A stretch of DNA of 64,000 nucleotides from Methylotetracoccus oryzae (GCF_006175985.1 NZ_SRSH01000007.1:62001-126000); one strand, 5' to 3'. Shown: positions 19,504 to 28,604, counted from the first letter of the stretch. A program made the numbers and translations. The notes: a model not told the origin generated them from the letters alone.

Positions 19504-19980
19504 ATGCAAACACTCTCGCACCACTCACGCTGGACCGAACGGGTTTCCCACCGCGACACCGTTCTGGCGCGTTCCGTTGTCGGTTCACGTCCAACCGAGA
19601 CCGCGATCAGCGCCGATATGCGCCACATCATCCCATTGTCCGCGCTGATACAACGACTGTCATTGCTCGCCAGCATCGAATTGCCCTGCGTCATTCAGAC
19701 GGGGAATGTCGCACGGGAACCGACAGGAAACGGCCCCGTGAAGGGCTGCGGTCGCCGAAACGGGCGTTTTTGGCTAACCATAGGCAACCTGACGCTCGAA
19801 CTCCAGGAAAGCATGATCGAAACGGTGCGTCTATCCACGCCGATGACCGGTGGCCGGCCCGACACCGGCATCGACATCGTATCGGTGAACGGCAACGTGG
19901 TCGCGCGAATATCAAGCCTCCCGGATCAGGCGAATAGCGCGGTATGGCAGGACATCATGGACACCTTCGACTGCGCCTGA
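19504..19980 (+). CDS. Uncharacterised small protein behind a sigma-54 promoter
   Basis: A 158-residue predicted soluble protein. The start is supported by a very strong AAAGGGGGGA just upstream, and by a sigma-54 promoter match about 100 bases before. The N-terminal half is basic and Ser/Thr-rich and looks poorly conserved. The C-terminal half (RFWLTIGNLTLELQESMIETVRL through the end) has an alternating strand pattern, with GIDIVSVNGNVVARI and a Trp-containing final helix. That layout is loosely reminiscent of HemS/ChuX-type heme proteins, but the resemblance is weak. I assign no function. It precedes the peroxiredoxin gene by 148 bases. Confidence 0.55.
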   Translation: MQTLSHHSRWTERVSHRDTVLARSVVGSRPTETAISADMRHIIPLSALIQRLSLLASIELPCVIQTGNVAREPTGNGPVKGCGRRNGRFWLTIGNLTLELQESMIETVRLSTPMTGGRPDTGIDIVSVNGNVVARISSLPDQANSAVWQDIMDTFDCA

Positions 19981-20128
19981 CACCCCGCAACGGCGAGAAT
20001 TTCCGACTGATTTGGTGTAAGCTCTCCGCGACTGTCCAGTCCCGCCCCGCCAGATCCTACCCGGCATATGCAGCCGCTTTGCGCGGGGTTCAAAACCATT
20101 TTCCGTAGTCAACCTGAGGAGAGATTCC

Positions 20129-20731
20129 ATGAGTGTGTTAGTCGGCAAGGCCGCGCCCGATTTCACTGCTGCCGCGGTGTTGGGCAACGGATCGATCGTA
20201 GACTTCACCCTGTCCAAGGAGACGAAGGGCAAATACGTCGCCATCGTTTTCTATCCGCTTGACTTCACTTTCGTCTGCCCGACGGAACTGATCGCGCTGG
20301 ATCACCGTCTTGACGAGTTGACCCAACGCGGCGTCGAAGTGCTGGCCGTATCGGTCGACTCGCAGTTCACTCACGCGGCATGGCGCAACACGCCGATCGA
20401 GAAGGGCGGCATCGGGGCCGTACGCTATACGATGATTGCCGACGTCAGCCACGCGATCACCAAGGCCTATGACGTGGAAGTCGAAGGCGCTGCCGTCGCG
20501 TTCCGCGGCACCTTCCTGATCGACAAGAACGGCGTTGTGCGCCATCAGGTCGTCAACGATCTGCCGCTGGGCCGCAACATGGACGAACTGATCCGGATGG
20601 TCGACGCGCTGCAGTTCTTCGAGGAACACGGCGAAGTGTGTCCGGCCGGGTGGAGCAAGGGCAAGGCAGGCATGTCGGCCAACGCCGAGGGCGTCGCCAG
20701 CTACCTGGAAAAGAACGCCAAAGACCTCTGA
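20129..20731 (+). CDS. 2-Cys peroxiredoxin (AhpC/Prx1 type)
   Basis: A 200-residue cytosolic thiol peroxidase that reduces hydrogen peroxide and organic peroxides. The peroxidatic Cys is C50 in FTFVCPTE and the resolving Cys is C171 in GEVCPAGW, as in typical 2-Cys enzymes; the catalytic Thr/Arg context is intact. The C-terminal tail beyond C171 is of normal length and carries a YL pair (SYLEKN) near its end, as in over-oxidation-sensitive forms. GAGGAGA lies before the ATG. No ahpF neighbour is present, so it probably uses thioredoxin. An intrinsic terminator follows. Confidence 0.94.
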   Translation: MSVLVGKAAPDFTAAAVLGNGSIVDFTLSKETKGKYVAIVFYPLDFTFVCPTELIALDHRLDELTQRGVEVLAVSVDSQFTHAAWRNTPIEKGGIGAVRYTMIADVSHAITKAYDVEVEGAAVAFRGTFLIDKNGVVRHQVVNDLPLGRNMDELIRMVDALQFFEEHGEVCPAGWSKGKAGMSANAEGVASYLEKNAKDL

Positions 20732-20785
20732 CGAGGTTGCCGGCCGCAGGCGCACCGCAAATGGTGCGCGCGCGGCGGCGAGCGA

Positions 20786-20821
20786 AGCGCGGGCCGTGTC
20801 GCAGCGGTCCGCGCTTTTTTG
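20786..20821 (+). terminator. Intrinsic terminator after the peroxiredoxin gene
   Basis: An 11-base GC-rich stem (AGCGCGGGCCG / CGGTCCGCGCT, one wobble) with an 8-base loop is followed by a run of seven T. It is placed 55 bases after the stop codon. Confidence 0.85.
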
Positions 20822-20836
20822 TCCGGCCTACCTTGG

Positions 20837-21121
20837 TCAGACGCTCGGCTTTGCCTTCATCAAGGCGAACTGACGAGCCAGCACCGCAAACGCCAGTCCG
20901 ACGAAGATGGACGAATGCCCGACCAGACTGGACATGACGGCGGCATTCTGGGCGTGCAGCGTCGTCAGCCAAGGCTTGGCGACCATCAGGCTCCAGATGA
21001 AATTCGGCACATAATAGGCGATGACCCCGGCCATGGCCCATGGCACCGATGGCAGGCCGCGCCCCTCCGCACTGCGATAAAACCAGATCGCGACGACTAA
21101 CGCGACTATCCCACCCAACAT
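20837..21121 (-). CDS. Small multi-pass membrane protein, uncharacterised
   Basis: A 94-residue protein with about three hydrophobic segments: residues 1-15 (MLGGIVALVVAIWFY), about 28-48 (AMAGVIAYYVPNFIWSLMVA), and about 65-85. GGGAG lies upstream of the ATG. It follows the M14 hydrolase gene on the same strand, 97 bases after its stop, so it may be the last gene of that operon. No family recognised. Confidence 0.6.
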   Translation of the reverse strand: MLGGIVALVVAIWFYRSAEGRGLPSVPWAMAGVIAYYVPNFIWSLMVAKPWLTTLHAQNAAVMSSLVGHSSIFVGLAFAVLARQFALMKAKPSV

Positions 21122-21218
21122 AAGCGCATCTCCCGTTCCGACTCGTTGTTCTGTAATCGATGTATGCGGGGACCAAGGTTACCCGCGGCCGCTACGATAC
21201 AAGACCGCCGCGCCGCGG

Positions 21219-22253
21219 TCATCCCCGCCGCGCGCCGGGATACTCAAGCGGCTCCATCAGGTACCCCAGGCAATCGAGGCGGACCGCGCGACGATCCAGG
21301 GTCAGCATGGAGGGCATCACCGGCCTGACCGACCGTAGATACCCATCCTCGACATGAAAATACCTTGCGGCCACGTCATCGCCACAGCCATTGATCACCT
21401 GCAACGGAAGTCGGTCGGTGTGAACGCGGGCCCATTTGAAGCCCGCTGGCACTGGCGTGAAGTTCAATCGATCCAGATCGGGTATCAACTCGAGCGCGGC
21501 GTCGCCGGCCCCGAACCCGAATTCGATGTCGGGCGGGACCAAGACCTGCGCGACGGACTCGTACAGGTCGAGATCATGACGAGCCACCGGATGCTCCGGA
21601 ATATGGTCGAGGTGTAGGCAGGCATCCAGGTACTCCAGCGCATGCTCGGCGCCGAAATCCGTCCCCGGCTTGCCGCATTCCAGGGTCACTGCCGGACATA
21701 CATCCGCGAACGCGGCCGAGCAGGTGCCGGTGGGGCGCGTGGCATAGATACATAAGCGACCGAACAGCGCAGCCAGTTGGAGCGTCGGGTGATCCATACG
21801 GTCAACGCAGGCATAGTGCGGATTCAGGCCGGTGTTGTTGTGCACATCCACGCAGGCCAGCACACCGCGCTGCGTCATCAACCCGACGACCTGGCGAGCC
21901 AGCTTCGCTTCGTTCCTGTCGCCGAGTTCCGTACCCGGCCATATCCGATTGTAATCGGGTTGATCGTCACGACGCCGAACGCCCAGGCGCGCCGCCTCGA
22001 GGTTCCCGAAGAACAGCGACAAGGCGCGCGGCAAGGGGCGCGCTTCGTAACGCCGCAACAGCCCTTGCACGGCCTGCAGGCCGGTCGTCTCGTTGCCATG
22101 CAGCAGGACTGCCACAAACAAGGGTTGCGGACGCAGTCCGGGAAGATGCAGCAGGGAGCAGGACGGCAACACGGCGTGCAGCGAGTCCGCGGACGCGTCC
22201 AGCAGACCCTCCGGAATACTGTCGTGCTGTGTCAGCACAGTCCGTTCATTCAT
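21219..22253 (-). CDS. M14-type zinc amidohydrolase (succinylglutamate desuccinylase/aspartoacylase family)
   Basis: A 344-residue cytosolic enzyme. The zinc ligands are H52 and E55 in HGNETTG, and H138 in DVHNNTG. The catalytic Glu is probably E192 in VTLECGKPG, matching the EVGP motif of aspartoacylases. Family members hydrolyse N-acyl amino acids. The start ATG at 22253 overlaps the stop of the GCS2-type ligase gene in a classic ATGA, so the hydrolase and ligase act on related compounds. No arginine-succinyltransferase (ast) genes are nearby, so AstE function is unlikely. Substrate unknown. Confidence 0.85.
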   Translation of the reverse strand: MNERTVLTQHDSIPEGLLDASADSLHAVLPSCSLLHLPGLRPQPLFVAVLLHGNETTGLQAVQGLLRRYEARPLPRALSLFFGNLEAARLGVRRRDDQPDYNRIWPGTELGDRNEAKLARQVVGLMTQRGVLACVDVHNNTGLNPHYACVDRMDHPTLQLAALFGRLCIYATRPTGTCSAAFADVCPAVTLECGKPGTDFGAEHALEYLDACLHLDHIPEHPVARHDLDLYESVAQVLVPPDIEFGFGAGDAALELIPDLDRLNFTPVPAGFKWARVHTDRLPLQVINGCGDDVAARYFHVEDGYLRSVRPVMPSMLTLDRRAVRLDCLGYLMEPLEYPGARRG

Positions 22254-23677
22254 ATGGCCCACTCATGGACGGGGAGCCCACCCTTCTGGCGCCGCAGGTA
22301 CTCTCGTGTCATCGCAGTGAATTGGCCAGGATATCGCCGGAGAAAACGCCGCTGCCAATCACTCCCGGTTTGGCCTGTGACACAGCGTGCTTCGATGATC
22401 GCAAGGTATCGGTCGCTTTCGTCCGACTCAAAACCCAATGTCGTCAGCCCGCTCCGTGCCGCCTCAATCATCTGCCGCACCACATCGCACGCCGCCACTT
22501 CACGCCCCCCGAACCATCGCAAGCGGGCGCCCAGGCCCTCACGCGCCGCCGCATAGAAATTGGTCGTCACGTCCCTGAAACTCGGCTCGGGCCCTGCGGG
22601 CGGAGAGACGACCAGACTTTCGACCAGACCAAAAAACAGCGCGGCACTCGCCACCATATCGACGGTCGTCGGCCCGGCCGGCAGCACGCGATGCTCGAGG
22701 CGCAGATGCGGACGCCCGTCAGGGTCGAAACCGACCACGGGCCGGTTCCAGCGCCAGATCGTGCCGTTATGCAGCCGCAAATGGGCAAATCGTGTCGCTG
22801 GCTCATCGCAGAGCATGGGCAGCAACACCGGGAATTCATCGCGGTTCTCCTCGAACAATTCGGAAATCGATGCGCGAACCCAACCCCTGCCGAACCCGAC
22901 ACGCGCCTGGCTTCCGCCGCCCGCGCCATCGTAACCGGGCACTGCAACTGCTTGTTCGAACAGCGGGATCCGGGTTTCGGCCCAAAGATCCCGCTGGAAG
23001 AGATAGGGAGAGTTGACGCTGACTGCGAGCACCGGCGCCGACGCCATCAGCGCCGCATTGTAATGCCGCACGGCGTCCGCTACCGACAACTGCCAGTGCA
23101 GTTGAAACGAAGTTGCCGCGGCTTCGAGCATGACATCGGCATGCTCGGAGCGGAGCGCCTGCTTGCCGGCGATGTCGAGCCGTATCGGCTCGCCGTGGCG
23201 CGCAGCGAACACCTGTTCATTTAGTGCACGGTAACGGTTGAGGGGGGACAGATTTCTCAGATTCAGCTGGTCATCGCGCAGAGTGGGCAGGGTGCCGATC
23301 ATCAGGATATCGAGATCCAGCCCGTCAGCCGTCTCGCGTGCCCGCGCCAGAACGGCGTCCAGTGCTCGCTGCAAGCCGCTCAGGAACCGCCCCCGCAGCG
23401 GTGCCGGAGGCGTATTGAACTCAATATTGAAACGGCCGAGTTCCGCGCCGCATGCCTCGTCCTCGAAGCGCGTGAGGAACCGGTCGTTCAGCGGCGCCGG
23501 ATCGAGCGCCTGATCAACCAGCCAGGCCTCAAGCTCGGCACCGCCGACATGTCCTACCGTGGACAACCGTCCTTCGGCAATCTGCTGGACCAGCAACCGA
23601 GTCTCGTCCTCGAGTCGGAGGCGAAATGCCTGACACTCCGCCCTGGAGAAACTGGCGCTGCCGATTTCCTGTCCCAT
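22250..23677 (-). CDS. GCS2-family carboxylate-amine ligase (glutamate-cysteine ligase-like)
   Basis: A 475-residue protein of the glutamine-synthetase-like ATP-dependent amidoligase fold. The family segments are GAELEAWLVD near residue 46, FNIEFNTPP near 84, the RSEHADVMLEAAATSFQLHWQ region, and HLRLEHRVLPAGPT in the C-terminal third. Relatives either make gamma-glutamylcysteine (GshA type) or amidate unknown substrates (YbdK type). AGGAGG lies directly upstream of the ATG. The coupled M14 amidohydrolase suggests formation and removal of one N-acyl or gamma-glutamyl bond. The exact substrates are not visible; a glutathione role cannot be ruled out. Confidence 0.82.
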   Translation of the reverse strand: MGQEIGSASFSRAECQAFRLRLEDETRLLVQQIAEGRLSTVGHVGGAELEAWLVDQALDPAPLNDRFLTRFEDEACGAELGRFNIEFNTPPAPLRGRFLSGLQRALDAVLARARETADGLDLDILMIGTLPTLRDDQLNLRNLSPLNRYRALNEQVFAARHGEPIRLDIAGKQALRSEHADVMLEAAATSFQLHWQLSVADAVRHYNAALMASAPVLAVSVNSPYLFQRDLWAETRIPLFEQAVAVPGYDGAGGGSQARVGFGRGWVRASISELFEENRDEFPVLLPMLCDEPATRFAHLRLHNGTIWRWNRPVVGFDPDGRPHLRLEHRVLPAGPTTVDMVASAALFFGLVESLVVSPPAGPEPSFRDVTTNFYAAAREGLGARLRWFGGREVAACDVVRQMIEAARSGLTTLGFESDESDRYLAIIEARCVTGQTGSDWQRRFLRRYPGQFTAMTREYLRRQKGGLPVHEWAI

Positions 23678-23900
23678 GGCTGCCTCCTACGAGTTGGTGG
23701 GAAAACGCCGACTCGAGCCGGTCGCGCCACACCCTATCCCGGTCAGTACACACCAGATCGAATCCTGTACCGGGTTTCATCTGGAACCGGCATGCGAGGC
23801 GGCAACTTGCGGTGAGTCCCGCGGAATGCGTAGAATCGGCATGACGATGGCCGCCCGGGTTGCGCTTCGCGCGAGGCCGCGGCTCCATCCGCACGCCCCA

Positions 23901-23974
23901 GCGGGTGTAGTTCAATGGTAGAACTTCAGCTTCCCAAGCTGATAGCGTGGGTTCGATTCCCATCACCCGCTCCA
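23901..23974 (+). tRNA. tRNA-Gly (anticodon CCC)
   Basis: Full cloverleaf: acceptor GCGGGTG / CACCCGC, D arm GTTC-AATGGTA-GAAC, anticodon arm TCAGC-TTCCCAA-GCTGA with CCC, T arm GTGGG-TTCGATT-CCCAT, discriminator T and encoded CCA. It stands alone between the GCS2 gene and opgD. Confidence 0.97.
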
Positions 23975-24206
23975 ACTGCCTCACGACCAACCGATCGCCG
24001 TTCAATCCGGCCGAAGTGGCCCGACGAACGACGAGCAGCGGTGATCAATACCCGTCAACAGCGGGACCGGCGCCGCGTGGTTCTTACTCCGTCCATCGCC
24101 AACCCCAGTCGTTTTTGCTCTGTAACTTGGCGCAACCAACGCCCGCACGGCACAGCGCCCTCGTTCAACGCTGACGCAGATGCCCAATGCGGGTCCCCCC
24201 ACCTGT

Positions 24207-25787
24207 TCAAAACGGGTGGTACTGGAACAGCCAGGTTTCGGACATAACCTGATCCTTGAAGCGCAGGAAGCACCGCATCTCAACGGGTTCCGGTCCGGAC
24301 ACGGCCAAGTCGAAGTGAGTGCGCCAGTGACCGGGGACGTCGTCCGGAACGGCCTCGATCTCGACTCGGGACAACTCGCCACGCGACACGGTAATGACCG
24401 GTTCCGGCTTCTCACCGAACGGGATCTTCTCCAGCGGCTTCCCGAGAAACTCGATCATGAACTTACGCACGCCCTTGGGTCGGGGCTTTCCGGGCTGCCC
24501 CCCATTGCCGAGTCGAGTTGCCACGCAACGCGCCAGCGGGCTCGGATAGGGCTCGTCGGCCAGCCAGTGCAGTTTGTAAGCGAAGTCGTAACTCTGCCCC
24601 GCCTTGGCCGGCTCGGCCGGCACCCACATCGCAACGATGTTGTCGTGAATCTCGTCGTCGGTCGGAATCTCGGTGAGTTGGATCGCGCCCGCTCCCCAGT
24701 CACCCCTGGGCTCGACCCAGGCGGAGGGCCTGAGATGGTAACGAACCCCATCATGATAGTGATCCAGGACGCGATCACGCTGCAACAGTCCAAAGCCGCG
24801 GGGCGTGCGGTCCTGGAAGCTGGACACCGAAATATGCGGTGGATTGTTGAGGGGACGCCAGATGTGCTCCCCAACGCCATTCCAGATGGCCAGCCCGTCC
24901 GAGTCGTGGACCTCCGGACGCCAGTCGACCGCCGTTGGCTTGGACGTCTCGGAAAACCAGTACATGGACGTCAGCGGCGCGATGCCGAGACGGTCGACAT
25001 CCTTGCGCAAATAGAGCGCCGCCTGGATCTCCATCATGACGCCTTTGGTCCGATGCAGCGCGAACCGGTAAGCACCCGCCAGGCTGGGACCATCCAGCAA
25101 GGCGTAGACGATCAGCGGATCACTCGCCTTGGCAGCGCCTTCGAACCAGAAGGCGGTGAAGTCCGGAAATTCCTCCGGGTTGGATGTCCCGGGAGCAATC
25201 GCGATTCCGCGGGCCGATAACCCGACCTGCCCCAGCGCTCCGATGGCGCGGAAATACGAGGCGCCGAGGAAAGTCACCCAGGGCTCCAGCTTCTTCCAGT
25301 CCGGACCGTCGCGCCGCTCCTGGACCCAGAAACCCGCGAAGGCCGATGGTTCGGGCTTGAGCCCGCGCGCGACGTGATCAGGCCCGGCATTGAAAAGGCG
25401 AGGGTCGTAGGCGATTTCTCGCGCCTGGCCCTTTTCCACGACATGCATCCTGACGGTCTTGGGAAAGAACATGCCGACATGCTGAAAAGTGACCGGATAG
25501 GCACTACCCGAGTCCGCCCACAAGGCGGCCTCCTTTCGATAGGTCAGTTTGCCGTGCGCGTCGTAGTCGATCTGCTTGACGATTTCCGGGTCAGGCTGTG
25601 GCGGCGGCACGTAGTCACGACTGGCCCGTTCGCGGGCCATGGACTTCAATGCGTCAAAGCTGAACGGGCCCGGGGCACCCAGAGCCAACCGGACTCTGGG
25701 CTCGGATTCCGCACCGGCCACCCGCAGCGCCGAGAATGCGCTGGCAGCCAAAGTCAATTGCATGAAATGTCGACGCGTGAGGCTCAT
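24207..25787 (-). CDS. opgD: Glucan biosynthesis protein OpgD (periplasmic, Tat-exported)
   Basis: A 526-residue periplasmic protein of the MdoG/OpgG/OpgD family that helps shape osmoregulated periplasmic glucans. A twin-arginine signal (LTRRHFMQLTLAASAFSAL) marks it as OpgD and not OpgG. Family segments include SARGIAIAPGTSNPEEFPDFTAFW, GPSLAGAYRFALH and WRPEVHDSDGL. I chose the ATG at 25787 because it begins the Tat signal; the frame is open 22 codons further. The glucosyltransferase OpgH and OpgG are not in this window. Confidence 0.88.
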   Translation of the reverse strand: MSLTRRHFMQLTLAASAFSALRVAGAESEPRVRLALGAPGPFSFDALKSMARERASRDYVPPPQPDPEIVKQIDYDAHGKLTYRKEAALWADSGSAYPVTFQHVGMFFPKTVRMHVVEKGQAREIAYDPRLFNAGPDHVARGLKPEPSAFAGFWVQERRDGPDWKKLEPWVTFLGASYFRAIGALGQVGLSARGIAIAPGTSNPEEFPDFTAFWFEGAAKASDPLIVYALLDGPSLAGAYRFALHRTKGVMMEIQAALYLRKDVDRLGIAPLTSMYWFSETSKPTAVDWRPEVHDSDGLAIWNGVGEHIWRPLNNPPHISVSSFQDRTPRGFGLLQRDRVLDHYHDGVRYHLRPSAWVEPRGDWGAGAIQLTEIPTDDEIHDNIVAMWVPAEPAKAGQSYDFAYKLHWLADEPYPSPLARCVATRLGNGGQPGKPRPKGVRKFMIEFLGKPLEKIPFGEKPEPVITVSRGELSRVEIEAVPDDVPGHWRTHFDLAVSGPEPVEMRCFLRFKDQVMSETWLFQYHPF

Positions 25788-26068
25788 GATTGTGGTCTTG
25801 GTCGTCCGTTGATGTTCTTCGCGGGCATGGGCCCGCTCCGCCCTTTTTACCAAAAGCAGGTCGCCCGCTGCCAGTTTTGCATCCCGTCCGTATTACACTA
25901 GGCGACATGTGTGACGCCCCCGGCAACAGCCACACGCCAGCCGAGTGGGTTCACTGCCCGGTGTGGGCGACCGCACGCATCGGTGAGGCTGCCGCGACAC
26001 GGCGAGCCGCGATTCGACATGAAGCCCCGCTACCGTAACGAACATGGCGCCCGCCTGATCCCGCTAAG

Positions 26069-26851
26069 ATGAGCCATTCTCCGCCCAGGCCACACACCCC
26101 AGAGTCCGGGATAGGCGTCGCGGTTTCCATTTCAAAGCTGTCACGCCACTTCGGTGGGCGGCAGGTACTCGCGGATTTCCATTTGCGCATCGATGCCGGC
26201 GAGTTTCTCGCCGTGCTCGGGCCGTCCGGTTGCGGCAAGTCCACGCTGCTGCGGTTGATTGCGGGACTCGATCGACCCGACGCCGGGCGGGTCGCGATCG
26301 ACAGCAATCCCTGGCCTATTGCCTATGTTTTTCAGGACCCTAGCCTCCTGCCCTGGCGCACCGTTCTGCATAACGTCGCGCTACCGCTGGAACTGACTGG
26401 GGTACCGAAGGAGCAACGCCTGCACGCTGCAGCCAAACTGCTGGCTACCGTGGGACTCGGCGAGGCGGCCGGGCGCTTTCCCGCGCAGTTGTCGGGTGGC
26501 ATGCGCATGAGGGTCTCGCTGGCACGCGCGCTGATAACCGAACCCCGGTTATTGTTGCTCGATGAGCCCTTCGCCGCCCTGGATGCACTGACCCGCCAGC
26601 ATCTGGATGACTACCTTCAAGGACTGTTCATGGCACGCCGGATGACGGTCGTATTCGTGACGCACTCGATCGCCGAAGCGGTTTTCCTTGCCGATCGTGC
26701 GCTCGTGCTGTCGGCGGCAGGCGGTACGATCCTGACGGACCGCCCCATCGCCCTGCCCCGACCGCGGCGAGAGGCCGTGCAGACGACCGTCGAGTTCGCC
26801 TCCGAATGCGCGGCGCTGGCGCAAGTCCTGGCTCAGGGCCATTCGGCATGA
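26069..26851 (+). CDS. NitT/TauT-type ABC transporter ATPase
   Basis: A 260-residue cytosolic ATPase. Walker A is [17 protein letters not shown], the Q-loop is YVFQDPSLLPWRTV, the signature is LSGGMRMRVSLARAL, Walker B is LLLLDEPFAALDALT, and the switch His lies in VTHSIAEAV. The LLPWRTV and SGGMRMRV forms mark the SsuB/TauB/NrtD/ThiZ subfamily. The stop overlaps the permease start as ATGA. Substrate is discussed under the binding protein. Confidence 0.92.
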   Translation: MSHSPPRPHTPESGIGVAVSISKLSRHFGGRQVLADFHLRIDAGEFLAVLGPSGCGKSTLLRLIAGLDRPDAGRVAIDSNPWPIAYVFQDPSLLPWRTVLHNVALPLELTGVPKEQRLHAAAKLLATVGLGEAAGRFPAQLSGGMRMRVSLARALITEPRLLLLDEPFAALDALTRQHLDDYLQGLFMARRMTVVFVTHSIAEAVFLADRALVLSAAGGTILTDRPIALPRPRREAVQTTVEFASECAALAQVLAQGHSA

Positions 26852-27633
26852 CGCACGGCTCACGCCTGTCTGCCATCGTTCCGCCGCTCGTCAGCCTTCT
26901 GGTGATCGGAGCGGGCCTCGAACTGGCCTTGTTGGCCACGGCCACACCGACCTACCTGATGCCCCGGCCATCCGTGGTCCTGTCGGCCCTCGCAGACAAT
27001 GCCGGCGAACTGTCGCGAGCGACCTTGCAGACTGCGCTGGCCGCATCGCTGGGCCTTGTGTTCAGTGCGGTGTTCGGAGGCACGATCGCGGTCGTACTCT
27101 CCATGCACCCCTGGGTCCGGCGGGCCTTCTATCCCTACGCCGTGTTCTTTCAGACGGTGCCCGTCGTAGCGATTGCACCGATGCTGGTCATCTGGTTCGG
27201 CTATGGGATCAGGGCCATCACCGCCGCGGCGTTCATCGTGTCGGTGTTCCCCATCATCGCCAACACGCTCAGCGGGCTGCTGTCGACCGACCCGGCACTC
27301 TGCGATCTTTTCCGCATCTACCGCGCCGGGCGGTTGGCGACCCTGCTCAAGCTCCGACTCCCCAGCTCGATTCCCCATTTCCTGACCGGTCTGCGGATCG
27401 CCTCCGGACTGGCGGTGATCGGCGCCATCGTGGGTGAGTTCGTCGCTGACACGTATCAGGCGGGCGGCGGCATCGGTACCGCGATCGAGGTGGCGATCAA
27501 GGAACAGAAAACCGACAAGGTATTCGCCGCCGTGCTGATGGCCTCGCTGCTGGGCCTGGGTTTTTTTGCACTGGTCAACCTGGCGAGCTTTCTCAGCATG
27601 CGCCACTGGCATGTTTCGGAAACCAAGGAGTAG
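26848..27633 (+). CDS. NitT/TauT-type ABC transporter permease
   Basis: A 261-residue inner-membrane permease with about six membrane segments. The EAA-like coupling loop is DPALCDLFRIYRAGRLATLLKLRLPSSIPHFLTGLR and the family segment is IGAIVGEFVADTYQAGGGIG. It overlaps the ATPase gene by four bases (ATGA) and precedes the binding protein gene by five bases. It pairs with these as one importer. Confidence 0.92.
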   Translation: MTHGSRLSAIVPPLVSLLVIGAGLELALLATATPTYLMPRPSVVLSALADNAGELSRATLQTALAASLGLVFSAVFGGTIAVVLSMHPWVRRAFYPYAVFFQTVPVVAIAPMLVIWFGYGIRAITAAAFIVSVFPIIANTLSGLLSTDPALCDLFRIYRAGRLATLLKLRLPSSIPHFLTGLRIASGLAVIGAIVGEFVADTYQAGGGIGTAIEVAIKEQKTDKVFAAVLMASLLGLGFFALVNLASFLSMRHWHVSETKE

Positions 27634-27638
27634 ACGGG

Positions 27639-28604
27639 ATGCATATGAGGTATTCAGCGGGCTTCCTGCTCGCGCTGGTGCTGAACCTCACCGGCTGTTC
27701 GGCAGGCGGCGACGCGCCCGCAGCGGATGGCCGCACTCCGGTTGCCCTGCAACTGAACTGGGTGCCGGAACCCGAGTTCGGAGGCTACTACGCAGCGCTG
27801 CAGATCGGGGCCGATCGAGAAGCAGGCTTGTCTCTCGACGTGCGCGGTGGAGGTCCGGGAACGCCCGTCGAGCAGATGGTGGCCGCGGGCCGTATCGATT
27901 TCGGAGTCTCGAGTGCCGACAACGTGCTGATCGCGCGTTCGCGTGGCGCCGATCTCGTCGCCATCTACGCGGTGTACCAGACTTTTCCGCAGGGCATCAT
28001 GACCCACTCCGGGCGAGGGCTGAAGTCGCTGGCCCAGGTCTTCGAGAGCGGTACCATCGCGATGGAACCGGGGACACCCTACGAACGGCTGCTTCGGCAG
28101 CGCTTCGGGCTGGACAAAGTGCGCGCCGTACCCTACACCAACAATCTGGCACCGTTCCTTCACGATCCCTTGTTCGCCCAGCAGTGTTTCATCACCGCGG
28201 AGCCGATAGCGGCGCGGCGCGCAGGTGCCGATCCCCAGGTGTTCCCGTTGACCGACGTCGGATATAACCCCTATGCCGGCGTGATCATCACCCGCAGTAA
28301 GGTGATCGCCGAAAACCCCGAACTCGTGCGCTCCCTGGTCGCCACGGTGCGCCGCGGCTGGCAGGCCTATCTGCAGGACCCGCGGGCCGCCAATGCGGAG
28401 ATGCACCGACTGAATCCGACCATGGATTTGGAAACGTTTGCCGCCGTTGCGGCGGCGCAAGAGCCGCTGATCGCCCCTGCCGATCCAAGCGAGAGCGAAC
28501 TTGGCACGATGCGCCTCGAACGCTGGGAAGCGCTCGCCGCGCAACTCACCGAGTTGGGCATCATCGATAGAGCAGAACCGAGCAACGCCTTCCACAACCC
28601 ATGA
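27639..28604 (+). CDS. ABC transporter substrate-binding lipoprotein, NMT1/THI5-like
   Basis: A 321-residue binding protein with a lipobox LTGC (Cys at residue 20), so it is membrane-anchored although Gram-negative binding proteins are usually free. The fold is of the NMT1/THI5 type: LQLNWVPEPEFGGYYAALQIGADREAGLSL, then DFGVSSADNVLIARSRGADLVAIYAVYQTFPQGI. This class takes up thiamine pyrimidine precursors (ThiY), riboflavin (RibY), nitrate or sulfonates. The opening segment resembles ThiY/RibY more than sulfonate binders, but no thiamine or flavin gene, TPP riboswitch or FMN riboswitch is near. Substrate unassigned. Confidence 0.85.
   Translation: MHMRYSAGFLLALVLNLTGCSAGGDAPAADGRTPVALQLNWVPEPEFGGYYAALQIGADREAGLSLDVRGGGPGTPVEQMVAAGRIDFGVSSADNVLIARSRGADLVAIYAVYQTFPQGIMTHSGRGLKSLAQVFESGTIAMEPGTPYERLLRQRFGLDKVRAVPYTNNLAPFLHDPLFAQQCFITAEPIAARRAGADPQVFPLTDVGYNPYAGVIITRSKVIAENPELVRSLVATVRRGWQAYLQDPRAANAEMHRLNPTMDLETFAAVAAAQEPLIAPADPSESELGTMRLERWEALAAQLTELGIIDRAEPSNAFHNP

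Noticed and set aside
19311-19937. 208-codon plus-strand frame overlapping the 158-residue gene
   Set aside because: It has no ribosome binding site, overlaps a better-supported frame, and is Arg/His/Pro-rich like a shadow.
25788-26068. TPP or FMN riboswitch before the NitT-type importer
   Set aside because: I looked for the conserved core elements and found none.
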